From assembly GCA_965208015.1 (NCBI GenBank), contig CBDBNT010000004.1, forward strand, positions 248,001 to 312,000: 64,000 bases of DNA, in the 5' to 3' direction. Below, piece by piece: positions 50,882 through 61,254 of the stretch (its first letter is position 1; every line of letters starts with the position of its first letter). The stretch is from Bin87 sp965208015 (GTDB lineage: Bacteria; Chloroflexota; Dehalococcoidia; Lucifugimonadales; UBA3495). Under the pieces are notes generated by a model. The model ran no database searches. It saw only the letters and a list, made by a program, of their open reading frames with translations, and was not told the origin of the DNA. The translations under genes were made by a program, and so were the position numbers.

Positions 50882-51898
50882 CTACGGTATCGGGCCGGCT
50901 CCGTACCTCGAGGGGTTGGGGTTCTCCTGCTGTTGCAGGAAGCGCATCCGGGCCTGCTGCAGGTTGCCCTGGATCAGCTCGTCGCCGGGGTTCAGCCGGT
51001 CGGCGCGTTCCAGATCTTCGACCGCGCGCCTGTATTCGCCCAGGCAGAAATGGGCGTACCCCCGACAGTTGTAGGCCTCGGCATACTGCTGGTCAAGGGC
51101 AATGGCGCGGTTGAAATCGGCGATGGCGCGACCGTGGTCGCCCATGAGTCCCCAGGTCATGCCCCGGTGGAACCAGGCGTCGGCCCGATCAGGGTTGATG
51201 TGAAGCGCCTGCTCGAATTCGCCCATGGCGTGGCCGAAGTGTTCACGTCGCCTCAAATCCACGCCCTGGAGGATGTGGTTCTGGAGCAATTGTTCGCGCG
51301 CGTTATCATTGACGACGGCCGTCTCCTCTGACCGGGCGTCGGCATTGGCGCCAAGCGCAACCGCGGGGCGCGTTGCCGCGTCTCCGGGTCGTTCCGTCGG
51401 CGGCATTCCGGCCGACCCGTCCTCCGGTTCCGGTTCCACCCCTGCATCTGACCCGTCGGCTGCCCTGGGCGATGGCGCGCCATATCGCCTGAGTCGCAGG
51501 CGATGTTTGGCGCCGTCGATGCGCTTGGCTTCGGCGATGGCGCCGACGGCGGCCAGAAGTCGGCCTATGGAATCCAGCGCGCGGTCCAGATCGTCGTCGT
51601 CGAAGGTGTCCTGGTGCGCCCAGCGGTTGCGGGTTTCGCGGATCTCGGACACCAGGCTGCGCTCGACCGGGCCCAGGTCGTCGCGGAAGACGTCGTTCCA
51701 GGCCACTGCCATCACGCGCAGGGTCACCGAGATATCACCGGCAATCTCGCCCAGCGCTTCGGAGTCGTCGGGCACGTACCGGCCGGCGTCCACTGCTTCT
51801 TGCATCTTGCCGGTGACGTAGGGTCCCAGTCCGGTGGTCAGCAATCGCAGGGCTTCACCGACCAGGCTGTGGTTGTTGTAGGGCGAGGGGGCAGTCAT
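50882..51898 (-). CDS. Swt1-type HEPN domain fused to TPR repeats
   Basis: A 338-residue protein. The N-terminal 115 residues follow the Swt1 HEPN pattern: VGEALRLLTTGLGPYVTGKM, SLVSEIRETRNRWAHQDTFDDDDLDRALDSIGRLLAAV (RNxWAH core). A Pro/Glu-rich linker (about 130-190) leads to TPR repeats at about 205-320 (LLQNHILQGVDLRRREHFGHAMGEFEQAL and on). In other bacteria Swt1 HEPN modules are linked to defence ATPases and RNA handling. It is convergent with the DUF4129 gene. Confidence 0.72.
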   Translation of the reverse strand: MTAPSPYNNHSLVGEALRLLTTGLGPYVTGKMQEAVDAGRYVPDDSEALGEIAGDISVTLRVMAVAWNDVFRDDLGPVERSLVSEIRETRNRWAHQDTFDDDDLDRALDSIGRLLAAVGAIAEAKRIDGAKHRLRLRRYGAPSPRAADGSDAGVEPEPEDGSAGMPPTERPGDAATRPAVALGANADARSEETAVVNDNAREQLLQNHILQGVDLRRREHFGHAMGEFEQALHINPDRADAWFHRGMTWGLMGDHGRAIADFNRAIALDQQYAEAYNCRGYAHFCLGEYRRAVEDLERADRLNPGDELIQGNLQQARMRFLQQQENPNPSRYGAGPIP

Positions 51899-52103
51899 GC
51901 GGTCCTGTCCAAATCAGCGCCGGAAAGCCGGCGGTGGATCAGCATCCATGGCAAGATTGGGCCGGATTACTGCCGGCAACATAGCATGAAGCAGCCGCGG
52001 CCCGTATCGTAAAACCGGGGCGATTTTCGGGCATTGATAAAGGCCCTCTCTATTACGGAGAAGGCCTTGTGCAGCTCGCCGAGTTGCGATGATTGACGCC
52101 ACG
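51899..52103. other. Intergenic region with a hairpin
   Basis: Together with the acs relic this makes about 390 bases without a gene. AAGGCC-C-TCTC and GAGA-A-GGCCTT at about 52039-52064 form a stem with one mismatch. No coding pattern is seen. Confidence 0.45.
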
Positions 52104-52232
52104 CTAGTCCTCGTCGCCGTACTGCTCCTTGAGCATTTCCACCACCGCCGGGTCGGCCAGGGTGGTGGTGTCGCCCAGGGCCCGGCCCTCGGCCACGTCG
52201 CGGAGGAGGCGGCGCATGATCTTGCCGCTGCG
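52104..52232 (-). repeat. Duplicate of the acs 3' end (copy 1)
   Basis: These 129 bases repeat the last 129 bases of acs (54767-54895), including the stop codon, with two mismatches that I can see. The left edge is at the acs stop codon. Directly upstream in the acs frame there is a stop, so it is a non-coding relic. It marks the left end of the Uma2 segment. Confidence 0.9.
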
Positions 52233-52290
52233 CTATACTGTGTCCGAGCGCCGCGACGAGCCAATCCCCCTGTTTTGCCGGAGGACATAA

Positions 52291-52938
52291 ATGACTACCG
52301 CCGGGAAATTGCTGACCGCCGATGACCTGCTCGCGATGCCCGACGACGGCAAAAAGTATGAACTGGTACGGGGAGATCTGATTGAGATGCCGCCACCAGG
52401 GTTCATGCATGGTATGGTGATTGGACGCATCGGCCGTCGTATCGGGAATTTCGTTGAGGAGCACAATCTGGATTTCGTAGAAACCTTTGAGGTCGGGATC
52501 TACACTGAACAGGACCCGGATACAGTTCGCGCGCCCGACTATACCCTCACATCCTTGGCCCGAATCATCGCGCCGTTACCGCAGCGGGGTTACGTTTTCG
52601 GGCTTATTCCCGATCTGGTGGTGGAAGTAATTTCGCCTGGGTACTTGGCGGCGGCGGAAGCCCGGGCGCAGATGTGGCTGGACGCCGGCGTGAGGCTGGC
52701 CCTGATAGCGTACATTGCCACGCAGGAGATAGTCGCCCATTCCGACGATGGCACAGCGCATCGTTTCGGCGTCGGCGATACGCTGACTTGCGAGCCGGTG
52801 CTGCCGGGGTTCGCCTGCCAGGTGGCCGAGGTTTTCGCCCGACAATTAGACTGCCATCCCGCAAAATCCCGCTGCAATGAAGCCCCTCGCTATCAAGGCG
52901 AGGGGCTTCATCATCGTGAGGCGGCGTCAGTTGTTTAG
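52291..52938 (+). CDS. Uma2-family protein, probably inactive at the Lys site
   Basis: A 215-residue protein with the Uma2 pattern YELVRGDLIEM, RAPDYTL and LVVEVISPG. Where active members have a Lys before W-L-D-A-G, this one reads EARAQMWLDAGVRL, so the catalytic Lys seems lost. GGAGGA lies 10 bases before ATG 52291. The last ~30 residues run through a 13-bp perfect hairpin and into the acs-derived repeat, so they are probably not native: the original stop may have been removed. It lies between two copies of the acs 3' end. Confidence 0.75.
   Translation: MTTAGKLLTADDLLAMPDDGKKYELVRGDLIEMPPPGFMHGMVIGRIGRRIGNFVEEHNLDFVETFEVGIYTEQDPDTVRAPDYTLTSLARIIAPLPQRGYVFGLIPDLVVEVISPGYLAAAEARAQMWLDAGVRLALIAYIATQEIVAHSDDGTAHRFGVGDTLTCEPVLPGFACQVAEVFARQLDCHPAKSRCNEAPRYQGEGLHHREAASVV
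52878..52910 (+). terminator. Perfect 13-bp hairpin within the 3' end of the Uma2 frame
   Basis: TGAAGCCCCTCGC (52878-52890) and GCGAGGGGCTTCA (52898-52910) flank a 7-base loop. It looks like a transcription terminator that has been absorbed into the open frame. No T run follows. Confidence 0.55.
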
Positions 52939-53573
52939 TCCTCGTCGCCGTACTGCTCCTTGGGCATTTCCGCTGCGGCCGGTTGGCAAAGTTGGTGAAA
53001 AGGTAATTCAGCGGAGAGCAGGCGCTGTTGATTTTGCTGGAGCGGCCTGATATCGACCACGGCTCCATACTTTGAAAAAACTTTCAAAAATTCATTGATG
53101 TCGTCGCCCCAATAAACCATAGCGCATGACATTGGAGCTCCCTTGCCAATATCCTTCCCTTGAACCAGGAAACGGAGCCTAGTGTCATAAAGGAAGCAAA
53201 TGGCAGAAGCCTGCCCCCAGACGAATTTTTTCCAATGTCCGGTATTGGTAGCAACCGGCACCAACGCAATCACACGGGAACCGTACTTCTCATGGGCGTA
53301 AGCGCACCGACTCAGCCAGTCCTTGATCGTCGTCCGGCGTGCCCTGTCTGCGCCATATGGGGGGTTGACGTACACCGTCGGAAAGTCCCAAGACTCGCTG
53401 AGACCGTCTTGCTCCGGGAGGCTGTATTCCGTCTCCGCTCCCACGATTGACCACTGGTTGGAGCACGGGTCCAGGGATATTCGCTCACCGAATGCCTTCT
53501 GCACGGCCTCAACGTATTTGTGAGGCGTACACCAATCGACGTTTTTCGCATTGACTGTTCTACCCGCAGTCAT
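52935..53573 (-). CDS. DNA N6-adenine methyltransferase (phage Dam-like) ending in an acs-derived tail
   Basis: A 212-residue protein. It has DWCTPHKYVEAVQKAFG, ISLDPCSN and the catalytic VYVNPPYGAD (NPPY), then RVIALVPVATNTGHWKK, as in phage-type Dam (DNA_N6-adenine-methyltransferase) proteins. ATG 53573 overlaps the stop of the upstream endonuclease as ATGA. The last 11 residues, EMPKEQYGDED, are nearly identical to the end of AcsA (EMLKEQYGDED), because the gene ends inside a duplicate of the acs 3' end. With the upstream nuclease it makes a restriction-modification pair. Confidence 0.85.
   Translation of the reverse strand: MTAGRTVNAKNVDWCTPHKYVEAVQKAFGERISLDPCSNQWSIVGAETEYSLPEQDGLSESWDFPTVYVNPPYGADRARRTTIKDWLSRCAYAHEKYGSRVIALVPVATNTGHWKKFVWGQASAICFLYDTRLRFLVQGKDIGKGAPMSCAMVYWGDDINEFLKVFSKYGAVVDIRPLQQNQQRLLSAELPFHQLCQPAAAEMPKEQYGDED
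52936..52971 (-). repeat. Duplicate of the acs 3' end (copy 2, short)
   Basis: These 36 bases match 54768-54803 of acs with one mismatch in the aligned part. The stop codon of the methyltransferase lies at its edge. All three copies share this terminal core, as expected for an attachment-like site. Confidence 0.85.
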
Positions 53574-54706
53574 CGCAGGATATCCTCCCAATCTTTTGAC
53601 ACCAATAAGTCCAACTGATTCCGTAGTTCTGAGATCTGCGCGCCGGTTGGAGAGATCACGTTGAACCAATTCTCAACATCGTTGGAATTGGTCGCAAAAT
53701 AATCCCGCAGCGCCAGGTTGGCAGCAAGATCCATGCTGACTTTCGTAAATCTATTTCTTTTCGCAGTTCCGTCGTAGCTCTGGTGGAAGGCACTGCGAAT
53801 CGACCGGTATTTTTCATCAAGGCTGACGATCAATGTTTGGATGAATTTGGACAGCCCGGCGTCAGTCAGAAATAACAACCAATCGTAGGACTCCGCCAAC
53901 ACTTTCAGTTCTTTATTCTGATTGTCGGAGGTGAACCAGTTTCCATGGTTGCTCACTATTCCCACTGTCAATGTGAAATCTTGGATGAGCGATCTTTCAT
54001 CTGATCGAATAACTTGACGCAAAAATGCGCCATACGGTTGATGCCGCAGTTCCCCGGTGTCCAAGTGGATCATGCCGTGGATCGTCCCATCGTTCATCCT
54101 GACTTTCTGAAGGGAGGACATGGTGCGAGCCACGTATGCCCCTTGTTTGGCTTTTTCGATAGTTTGCGGTCCTTTATTCACCCCTTCCTCTACCCCCACC
54201 CGCTTGCATTCCACGACTGCGAACGGGTGAAGTCTGAGCTTTTGGATAGAGATCTGATAGTCATCATCCGTAACCCCGGTTAACCGGGCCGTAATGATCC
54301 CGGAAGCATCCTCGTACACCGTGCATCCGTTACGAAGGATGCCATCTCTGGTGATAAGCTGATTTGATTTGAGCCCGTTGTCAGCCCACGCCGGACTGCC
54401 CAGCAGGTTGTGTAGTTTCTTCGCCGTTATTGGTAAGCGGGACTTGTCGGCGTTGAAGGTAGCGAGCTCAACTGAAGGATGAAAACTGAACTCGACATTG
54501 TGCGTGATATCGGGATTAGCGTATTCTGGCAGACGCCTCTCAATGGCTACGTGCGTATCGTACCCCCAACTTTGTATCAGGTAGAATGTGATGACCTCAA
54601 CCAAAGTCCCCAAAGCACGACCAGCAGCCTTCTTGGGGTCTTTGGCGTAGTTGAACACGTTATCCGTTAACTCCTTTTGAAGGGAGTTGATGGATGTGTA
54701 TGACAT
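53570..54706 (-). CDS. Putative type II restriction endonuclease
   Basis: A 378-residue protein. A nuclease-like core is suggested by LVEVITFYLIQSWGYDTHVAIERRLP near the N terminus (Glu on the first helix) and by PFAVVECKRVGVEEG (E-x-K) near residue 165, then QGAYVARTM. The remainder is not a family I recognise. It is coupled to a Dam-like methyltransferase by an ATGA overlap, which supports the restriction role. GC content is clearly lower than in acs. It lies 61 bases beyond the acs stop on the same strand. Confidence 0.68.
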   Translation of the reverse strand: MSYTSINSLQKELTDNVFNYAKDPKKAAGRALGTLVEVITFYLIQSWGYDTHVAIERRLPEYANPDITHNVEFSFHPSVELATFNADKSRLPITAKKLHNLLGSPAWADNGLKSNQLITRDGILRNGCTVYEDASGIITARLTGVTDDDYQISIQKLRLHPFAVVECKRVGVEEGVNKGPQTIEKAKQGAYVARTMSSLQKVRMNDGTIHGMIHLDTGELRHQPYGAFLRQVIRSDERSLIQDFTLTVGIVSNHGNWFTSDNQNKELKVLAESYDWLLFLTDAGLSKFIQTLIVSLDEKYRSIRSAFHQSYDGTAKRNRFTKVSMDLAANLALRDYFATNSNDVENWFNVISPTGAQISELRNQLDLLVSKDWEDILR

Positions 54707-54766
54707 TGCAACTTCGTCTCCATTCGGAGCGGTATCCGTAATGTTCCGTTTTTGGTGCGGGTCGGC

Positions 54767-56719
<1,953 letters not shown>

Positions 56720-56879
56720 GGTAAAGGACCTCCGGAGCAGCAAAATATTCAAAGCGAGTTGGGCAGATATTAGCATACTGTTTGCGTTGCGGGCTGACCG
56801 GAAATTGGAGCGGCTCACCGGGCGCTATATGCTAGACTTTGCCCACGATTGGCCCACTGACGAGGACGCGGAGTGAGAG

Positions 56880-57569
56880 ATGACAACGGCCACCACTGCC
56901 CCAATTTACCTGACCAGGTCCTTCACCCCACCGGAGTGCGAGGCCATGGTCCAGGCCGGCATCATCGACGTCGGTGAGCAGGACGACGTGCTGGCCGGCG
57001 TCCGACGCTTCACCGTGGACGAGTATATGGCCATGGGCGAGGCCGGTATCCTGGGTGAAACGAGCATCATGTACGAGCGGGGACGGGTGGAACTGCTGAA
57101 CGGGGAAATAATCATCAAGGAGCCAATGGGGCCGTACCACCTGGGCGGCACTAATCAACTGAATATGCTGCTGGCTCCAGTCCTGGTCGGACGGGCGATA
57201 GTACAGGTACAAGGGTCTATTTTTCTTGACGACCGTAGCGCGCCGGAGCCGGACCTGACAGTGCGGAGTTTAGCGAACAGATGGGAACGGGCGGAGACCG
57301 GCGACGTGTACTTTGTCATTGAAGTGTCGGACACTTCGCTGGCCTACGACCGGGGCATAAAGCTGGCCCGGTACGCCGCTGCCGGCATTACAGAAGTGTG
57401 GATACTCAACCTGCGTGGGCGGGAGATAACCACCTACAACGACCCGACCGAGACGGGCTACGCTACTGTCCGCACCTACCGGGCCGGCGAAAGCATCAAC
57501 CCCCGAGCCTTCCCCGACGTGGTCCTGGCGGTGTCCGACTTCATGCCGCCCGCCGGCGAGGCATCCTGA
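56880..57569 (+). CDS. Uma2-family nuclease-like protein
   Basis: A 229-residue protein. After a leader (ECEAMVQAGIIDVGEQDDVLAGVRRFTVDEYMAM) come RVELLNGEIIIKEPMG, APEPDLTV, VYFVIEVSDTS and GIKLARYAAAGITEVWILNL, which hold the Asp, Glu and Lys of the Uma2 active site. It is 19 bases before a homologous gene; the pair is a tandem duplication. GAGTGAGAG precedes ATG 56880. Divergent from acs. Confidence 0.85.
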   Translation: MTTATTAPIYLTRSFTPPECEAMVQAGIIDVGEQDDVLAGVRRFTVDEYMAMGEAGILGETSIMYERGRVELLNGEIIIKEPMGPYHLGGTNQLNMLLAPVLVGRAIVQVQGSIFLDDRSAPEPDLTVRSLANRWERAETGDVYFVIEVSDTSLAYDRGIKLARYAAAGITEVWILNLRGREITTYNDPTETGYATVRTYRAGESINPRAFPDVVLAVSDFMPPAGEAS

Positions 57570-57588
57570 TGCTTCGGAGGTATCACCG

Positions 57589-58290
57589 ATGACTACAACC
57601 ACGCTGACGATGGTCGGGATGCCGCCGGCGCGTCCGTTCAGTCCCGAAGAGTGCGCCGCCATGGCCCGAGCCGGCATCATCGACGTGGGGGAGCAGGCCG
57701 ACGTGCTGGCCGGCCGGCATCGGTTCACGGTGGACGAGTACCTGGCCATGGAAGCATCCGGCATCCTGTACAAGTCCGACCGGGTTGAATTGATTGACGG
57801 AGTGATAATCGTCATGCCGCCAATAGGCGACCGCCACGTGGGTGGCACCAATTGGATAAACACGCTGCTGCTGCCTCCGCTGATCGGACGGGCGACGGTG
57901 CAGCTGGCAGGCCCCATCTATTTGAACGACAACACCGCTCCCGAGCCCGACGCTGTTTTGAGGCAATGGAGCGCCCCGGGTTCCGGCGCAACTGGACGCG
58001 CGACGCCGGAGGACGTGTACTTGGTCATCGAGTTCGCCGACAGTTCCCTGGCCTACGACCGGGGCGCCAAGCTGGCCCGGTATGCCGCTGCCGGCATCCC
58101 GGAGGTGTGGATCGCCAACCTGCGGGCGCGGGAAGTGACGTCCTATGCTGAGCCGTCGGGCGCGGAGTACGCGGCAGTCCGTACCTATCGAGTGGGGGAT
58201 AGCATCAGCCCCCGGGCCTTCCCCGACGTGGTCCTGGCGGTATCCGACTTCATGCCGCCGGCCGGACCCGACAGCGCCGAAGCGCCCTAG
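57589..58290 (+). CDS. Uma2-family nuclease-like protein (tandem paralog)
   Basis: A 233-residue paralog of the previous gene, sharing the leader ECAAMARAGIIDVGEQADVLAG, RVELIDGVIIVMPP, APEPDAVL, VYLVIEFADSS, GAKLARYAAAGIPEVWI and the ending FPDVVLAVSDFMPPAG. All active-site positions are kept. The high nucleotide similarity in parts indicates a recent duplication. CGGAGG ends 9 bases before ATG 57589. Confidence 0.85.
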   Translation: MTTTTLTMVGMPPARPFSPEECAAMARAGIIDVGEQADVLAGRHRFTVDEYLAMEASGILYKSDRVELIDGVIIVMPPIGDRHVGGTNWINTLLLPPLIGRATVQLAGPIYLNDNTAPEPDAVLRQWSAPGSGATGRATPEDVYLVIEFADSSLAYDRGAKLARYAAAGIPEVWIANLRAREVTSYAEPSGAEYAAVRTYRVGDSISPRAFPDVVLAVSDFMPPAGPDSAEAP

Positions 58291-58381
58291 ACCCGGCTCT
58301 TCCACCTACGGCATTGAGCCGTACCATCGCACCGCTATCTCGTCCACCACGGCCGCCGCCCGGAGTACCCGTCGGCATCGG

Positions 58382-58387
58382 TATAAT
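58382..58387 (+). promoter_or_regulatory. Consensus -10 element before the retropepsin-like gene
   Basis: A perfect TATAAT lies 26 bases before ATG 58414, with GGGGAG between. No convincing -35 is seen. Confidence 0.45.
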
Positions 58388-58413
58388 TGGAGACGATGCC
58401 ACGGGGAGATTCG

Positions 58414-58785
58414 ATGATGGGAACCTTCACTTATCCAATAGAAGTCATTTCGGCAGACGGAGATCGCTCCGAGACGGTGCACGCGACGGTTGACACCGGC
58501 TCCACTTACACTTGCTTGCCGGCGACCCTGATGGGCGAACTTGGAATAATTCCTTATCGCCGTATTCAATCGGAACTGGCCGACGGTAGCGTTGTGGAGG
58601 ATCCCGTCGGCGAGGCGCGCGTCCGCGTGGAGGGTGTAGAAATCACCACTATCGTAATCTTCGCCGAAGAAGGCGCGCCGGCCCTGCTCGGCGCCTACAC
58701 CCTGGAGGGCGCGCTGCTGGTGGTTGAACCGGTGCGCCAGCGGCTGGCCCCAACCCGCGCCCTCCGGTACAACCGCCGAACCTGA
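58414..58785 (+). CDS. Retropepsin-like clan AA aspartic protease domain protein
   Basis: A 123-residue protein with the active-site motif VDTGSTYTCLP near residue 25 and later LLGAYTLEGALLVV, the layout of single-domain retropepsins. It is a distant relative of the pair at 1044-1788 (DTG(A/S)TY-x-C/Q-LP). The ATG at 58414 or 58417 fits the ribosome site; an upstream in-frame TTG overlaps the promoter. It stands between the Uma2 pair and a DNA methyltransferase fusion. Confidence 0.72.
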   Translation: MMGTFTYPIEVISADGDRSETVHATVDTGSTYTCLPATLMGELGIIPYRRIQSELADGSVVEDPVGEARVRVEGVEITTIVIFAEEGAPALLGAYTLEGALLVVEPVRQRLAPTRALRYNRRT

Positions 58786-58826
58786 TCTATAGATTCCAGA
58801 GCCCATCAACAACGGTCGCTTTTATC

Positions 58827-60557
58827 ATGACCTCAACCCGTGCAACCACCGCTAATCGCCTCTTCTACGGCGATAACCTCGATATACTGCGCGATTACGT
58901 CGCCGACGAGAGTGTTGACCTGATTTACCTCGACCCGCCCTTCAATTCCAACGCCACCTACAACGTACTGTTTCGCGAGCGAACGGGCGAGGAATCGCCG
59001 GCGCAAATCAGGGCGTTCACCGACACCTGGGAGTGGACCTCGGAAACGGAATTGACCTTCGAGAGGGACATTATTGGCAATCCGGCCGTGCCGGCGGCGG
59101 TGAAGGATATGATCACCGCCTTCCGCGAGTTTGTGGGGCGCAACGCGATGATGGCCTATCTGGTGATGATGGCCCCGCGTCTCGTGGAGTTGCATCGCGT
59201 CCTAAAGCCGACCGGAAGCCTGTACCTGCACTGCGACCCCACCGCAGGCCATTACCTGAAGTTGCTGCTGGATGCCGTATTTGGCATGGGCAATTACCGC
59301 AATGAAATTGCCTGGCGCAGGACGAACGCGCACAACGACGCTAAACAGGGGCGGCGCCAATACGGCAATGTGCGCGACACCATCCTCTTCTACACCAAGA
59401 GCAATGAGTGGCAGTGGAATTGGCAATACACGGAGTACGATGCTGAATATGTGGATAATTTCTACAAATTCACCGAGCAGGACTCAGGTCGCCGGTACCA
59501 AATGGGAGACTTGACCGCTGCCAAACCAGGTGGTGACACCAGCTACGAGTGGCGCGTAAAGCGTCCACCGGATGGTGAATGGGAATCTGACCTGACAGAC
59601 GAACACGCCAATCCTGTTGACTATTGGGAGTACAAAGGTGTTTTGCCTTATAGGGGAAGGTACTGGGGATATTCGAAGGATGGAATGATTGCGATGGCTA
59701 AACAAGGCCGTCTCGCATATACGCGAACTGGAGTGCCGAGGTTCAAACGATATTTGGACGAGATGCCGGGCGTGCCGCTGCAAAACGATTGGACTGACAT
59801 ACGTCCCGCCTCGCGTTCAGAATCCCTGGGCTATCCTACTCAGAAACCGGAGGCGCTGTTGGAGCGCATCATCCTGTCTTCCTCCAACGAAGGCGACGTC
59901 GTGCTCGACCCATTCTGCGGCTGCGGAACCGCGGTAGCGGCGGCGCATAGATTGGGACGACAATGGATCGGAATAGATATTACCCACTTGGCCGTCGCCC
60001 TGATGAAGAATCGCCTCAAGACCGCCTTCAACCTGGAAGCAGGCGCCGATTACGAGGTGATTGGCGAGCCACAGGACGAAGGCAGCGCCCGGGCATTGTG
60101 GGAACAGGACCCGTATCAGTTCCAGTTCTGGGCGGTGTCCCTTCTGGAAGCGCAACCTCAGTCAGCCCAGCGTCGGGGCGCCGACCGCGGCATCGACGGC
60201 GTGATCTACTTCATTGATGGCCGCCGGCGCACGCCGCAAAAGGTGGTGATACAAGTCAAGGGTGGCCGAGTTTCATCACCCCAAGTGCGCGACCTCAAGG
60301 GTGTGGTCGAACGGGAGCAGGCGGCCCTGGGGCTGTTCATATCGCTGGAGCCGTCCACGCGCGAAATGGAGCGGGAGGCGGCAAGCGGTGGCATATATCA
60401 CTCTGAGCTGTGGGACCGCGATTTTCCCAAGATCCAACTCCGCACCATAGGCGAAATGCTGTCCGGCCATGGCTTCAATCTGCCGCCCATTGCCTCTGCC
60501 TACCAGCCCGCTCGACGTGTTGCGCAATCTCAAGGCAGTCAATCCAACCTGGTATAG
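58827..60557 (+). CDS. DNA methyltransferase fused to an Mrr-like nuclease domain
   Basis: A 576-residue protein. The first 420 residues are a beta-class DNA methyltransferase: GDNLDILRDYV, IYLDPPFNSN near residue 36, LYLHCDPTAGHYLKLLLDAVFG, GYPTQKPEALLERII and then DPFCGCGTAVAAA near residue 361. From about 428 to 545 a second domain has GADRGIDGVIYF and KVVIQVKGGRVSS (D...Q-x-K), the PD-(D/E)XK core of Mrr-like restriction enzymes. One polypeptide would thus both modify and cut DNA. Confidence 0.85.
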   Translation: MTSTRATTANRLFYGDNLDILRDYVADESVDLIYLDPPFNSNATYNVLFRERTGEESPAQIRAFTDTWEWTSETELTFERDIIGNPAVPAAVKDMITAFREFVGRNAMMAYLVMMAPRLVELHRVLKPTGSLYLHCDPTAGHYLKLLLDAVFGMGNYRNEIAWRRTNAHNDAKQGRRQYGNVRDTILFYTKSNEWQWNWQYTEYDAEYVDNFYKFTEQDSGRRYQMGDLTAAKPGGDTSYEWRVKRPPDGEWESDLTDEHANPVDYWEYKGVLPYRGRYWGYSKDGMIAMAKQGRLAYTRTGVPRFKRYLDEMPGVPLQNDWTDIRPASRSESLGYPTQKPEALLERIILSSSNEGDVVLDPFCGCGTAVAAAHRLGRQWIGIDITHLAVALMKNRLKTAFNLEAGADYEVIGEPQDEGSARALWEQDPYQFQFWAVSLLEAQPQSAQRRGADRGIDGVIYFIDGRRRTPQKVVIQVKGGRVSSPQVRDLKGVVEREQAALGLFISLEPSTREMEREAASGGIYHSELWDRDFPKIQLRTIGEMLSGHGFNLPPIASAYQPARRVAQSQGSQSNLV

Positions 60558-60589
60558 AATGCGAATGACAACAACGCCTCATCCGTCCC

Positions 60590-60991
60590 TCACGCGATAG
60601 CCAGCCCCAAATCCCGCGCCGCCGTTTCCTGCTGCTCGTCCAGCGTTACTAAAGCCAGGCCGGGCACCAGTTCGGCGAAGAAGAGGGCCGTGGCAAGATG
60701 CCACAGCCGAGAAGGTTGCAGTTGCGCGATTCGCAGAACCGCCGCCATTTCAACATCAAGGCGGCGGTTGGGCATAATCCAGCGGATGCTGGATAGCATA
60801 TCGTCGTCAAACTCCCGCCCTTCGAGAGAGAAAATCACACGCATCTCCGCTTCCAGCAGGTTCGCGGACAGCAGATAGCGGAAGCCTTCCAGCTTCCGCT
60901 GTATGGATTCAGCGACCGGCTCCTCCCCGTAGGTGACAGGAAGGAGCGCGGTGGTATCGACGTAGGCTGCGGCCAGCGGCGGCGTTGTCAT
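60590..60991 (-). CDS. PIN-domain (VapC-like) protein with an altered active site
   Basis: A 133-residue protein. The first acidic residue is in AAYVDTTALLP, a Glu lies in LLEAEMR and the C-terminal strand is LALVTLDEQQETAARDLGL. At the third acidic site, where the family usually has D-x-L-H-L-A-T-A, this protein has R-L-W-H-L-A-T-A, so the nuclease may be weak or inactive. It begins 6 bases after a small gene that is a likely antitoxin. Confidence 0.72.
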   Translation of the reverse strand: MTTPPLAAAYVDTTALLPVTYGEEPVAESIQRKLEGFRYLLSANLLEAEMRVIFSLEGREFDDDMLSSIRWIMPNRRLDVEMAAVLRIAQLQPSRLWHLATALFFAELVPGLALVTLDEQQETAARDLGLAIA

Positions 60992-60997
60992 AGACGG

Positions 60998-61189
60998 CTA
61001 ACTTCGGTCTCGCCGTTCCAGGAACCGCTTCAAGGCGCCGGGGATGTAAGGGATGGCGCGCAGGGATTCGCGGGGGCCTTCGCCGCCAACCAGGATGCCC
61101 TGTTGGTGCAGTTCGGCGATGCGCTGGTCCAGGTCGTCGGGTTCCGCGACCGGACTCTCTTTGCGATGGTCGGGACTTTCGGTATTCAT
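60998..61189 (-). CDS. Putative antitoxin partner of the PIN protein
   Basis: A 63-residue hydrophilic protein starting at the ATG at 61189 after GGAGG. It is charged and probably helical (DLDQRIAELHQQGILV), with a basic end (LKRFLERRD). The size and the place directly before a PIN gene are those of VapB-like antitoxins, though no DNA-binding family is recognised. Confidence 0.55.
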   Translation of the reverse strand: MNTESPDHRKESPVAEPDDLDQRIAELHQQGILVGGEGPRESLRAIPYIPGALKRFLERRDRS

Positions 61190-61254
61190 AAGCTGGCCTC
61201 CTGCGATAATCTGCCGTGGTTCAATTGTAGTCTCCGACAGACAGTGCAACAACT

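Noticed and set aside
51967..52464. Minus-strand frame covering acs copy 1 and the Uma2 start
   Set aside because: It is not in the acs frame and overlaps Uma2 in antisense; there is no evidence for expression.
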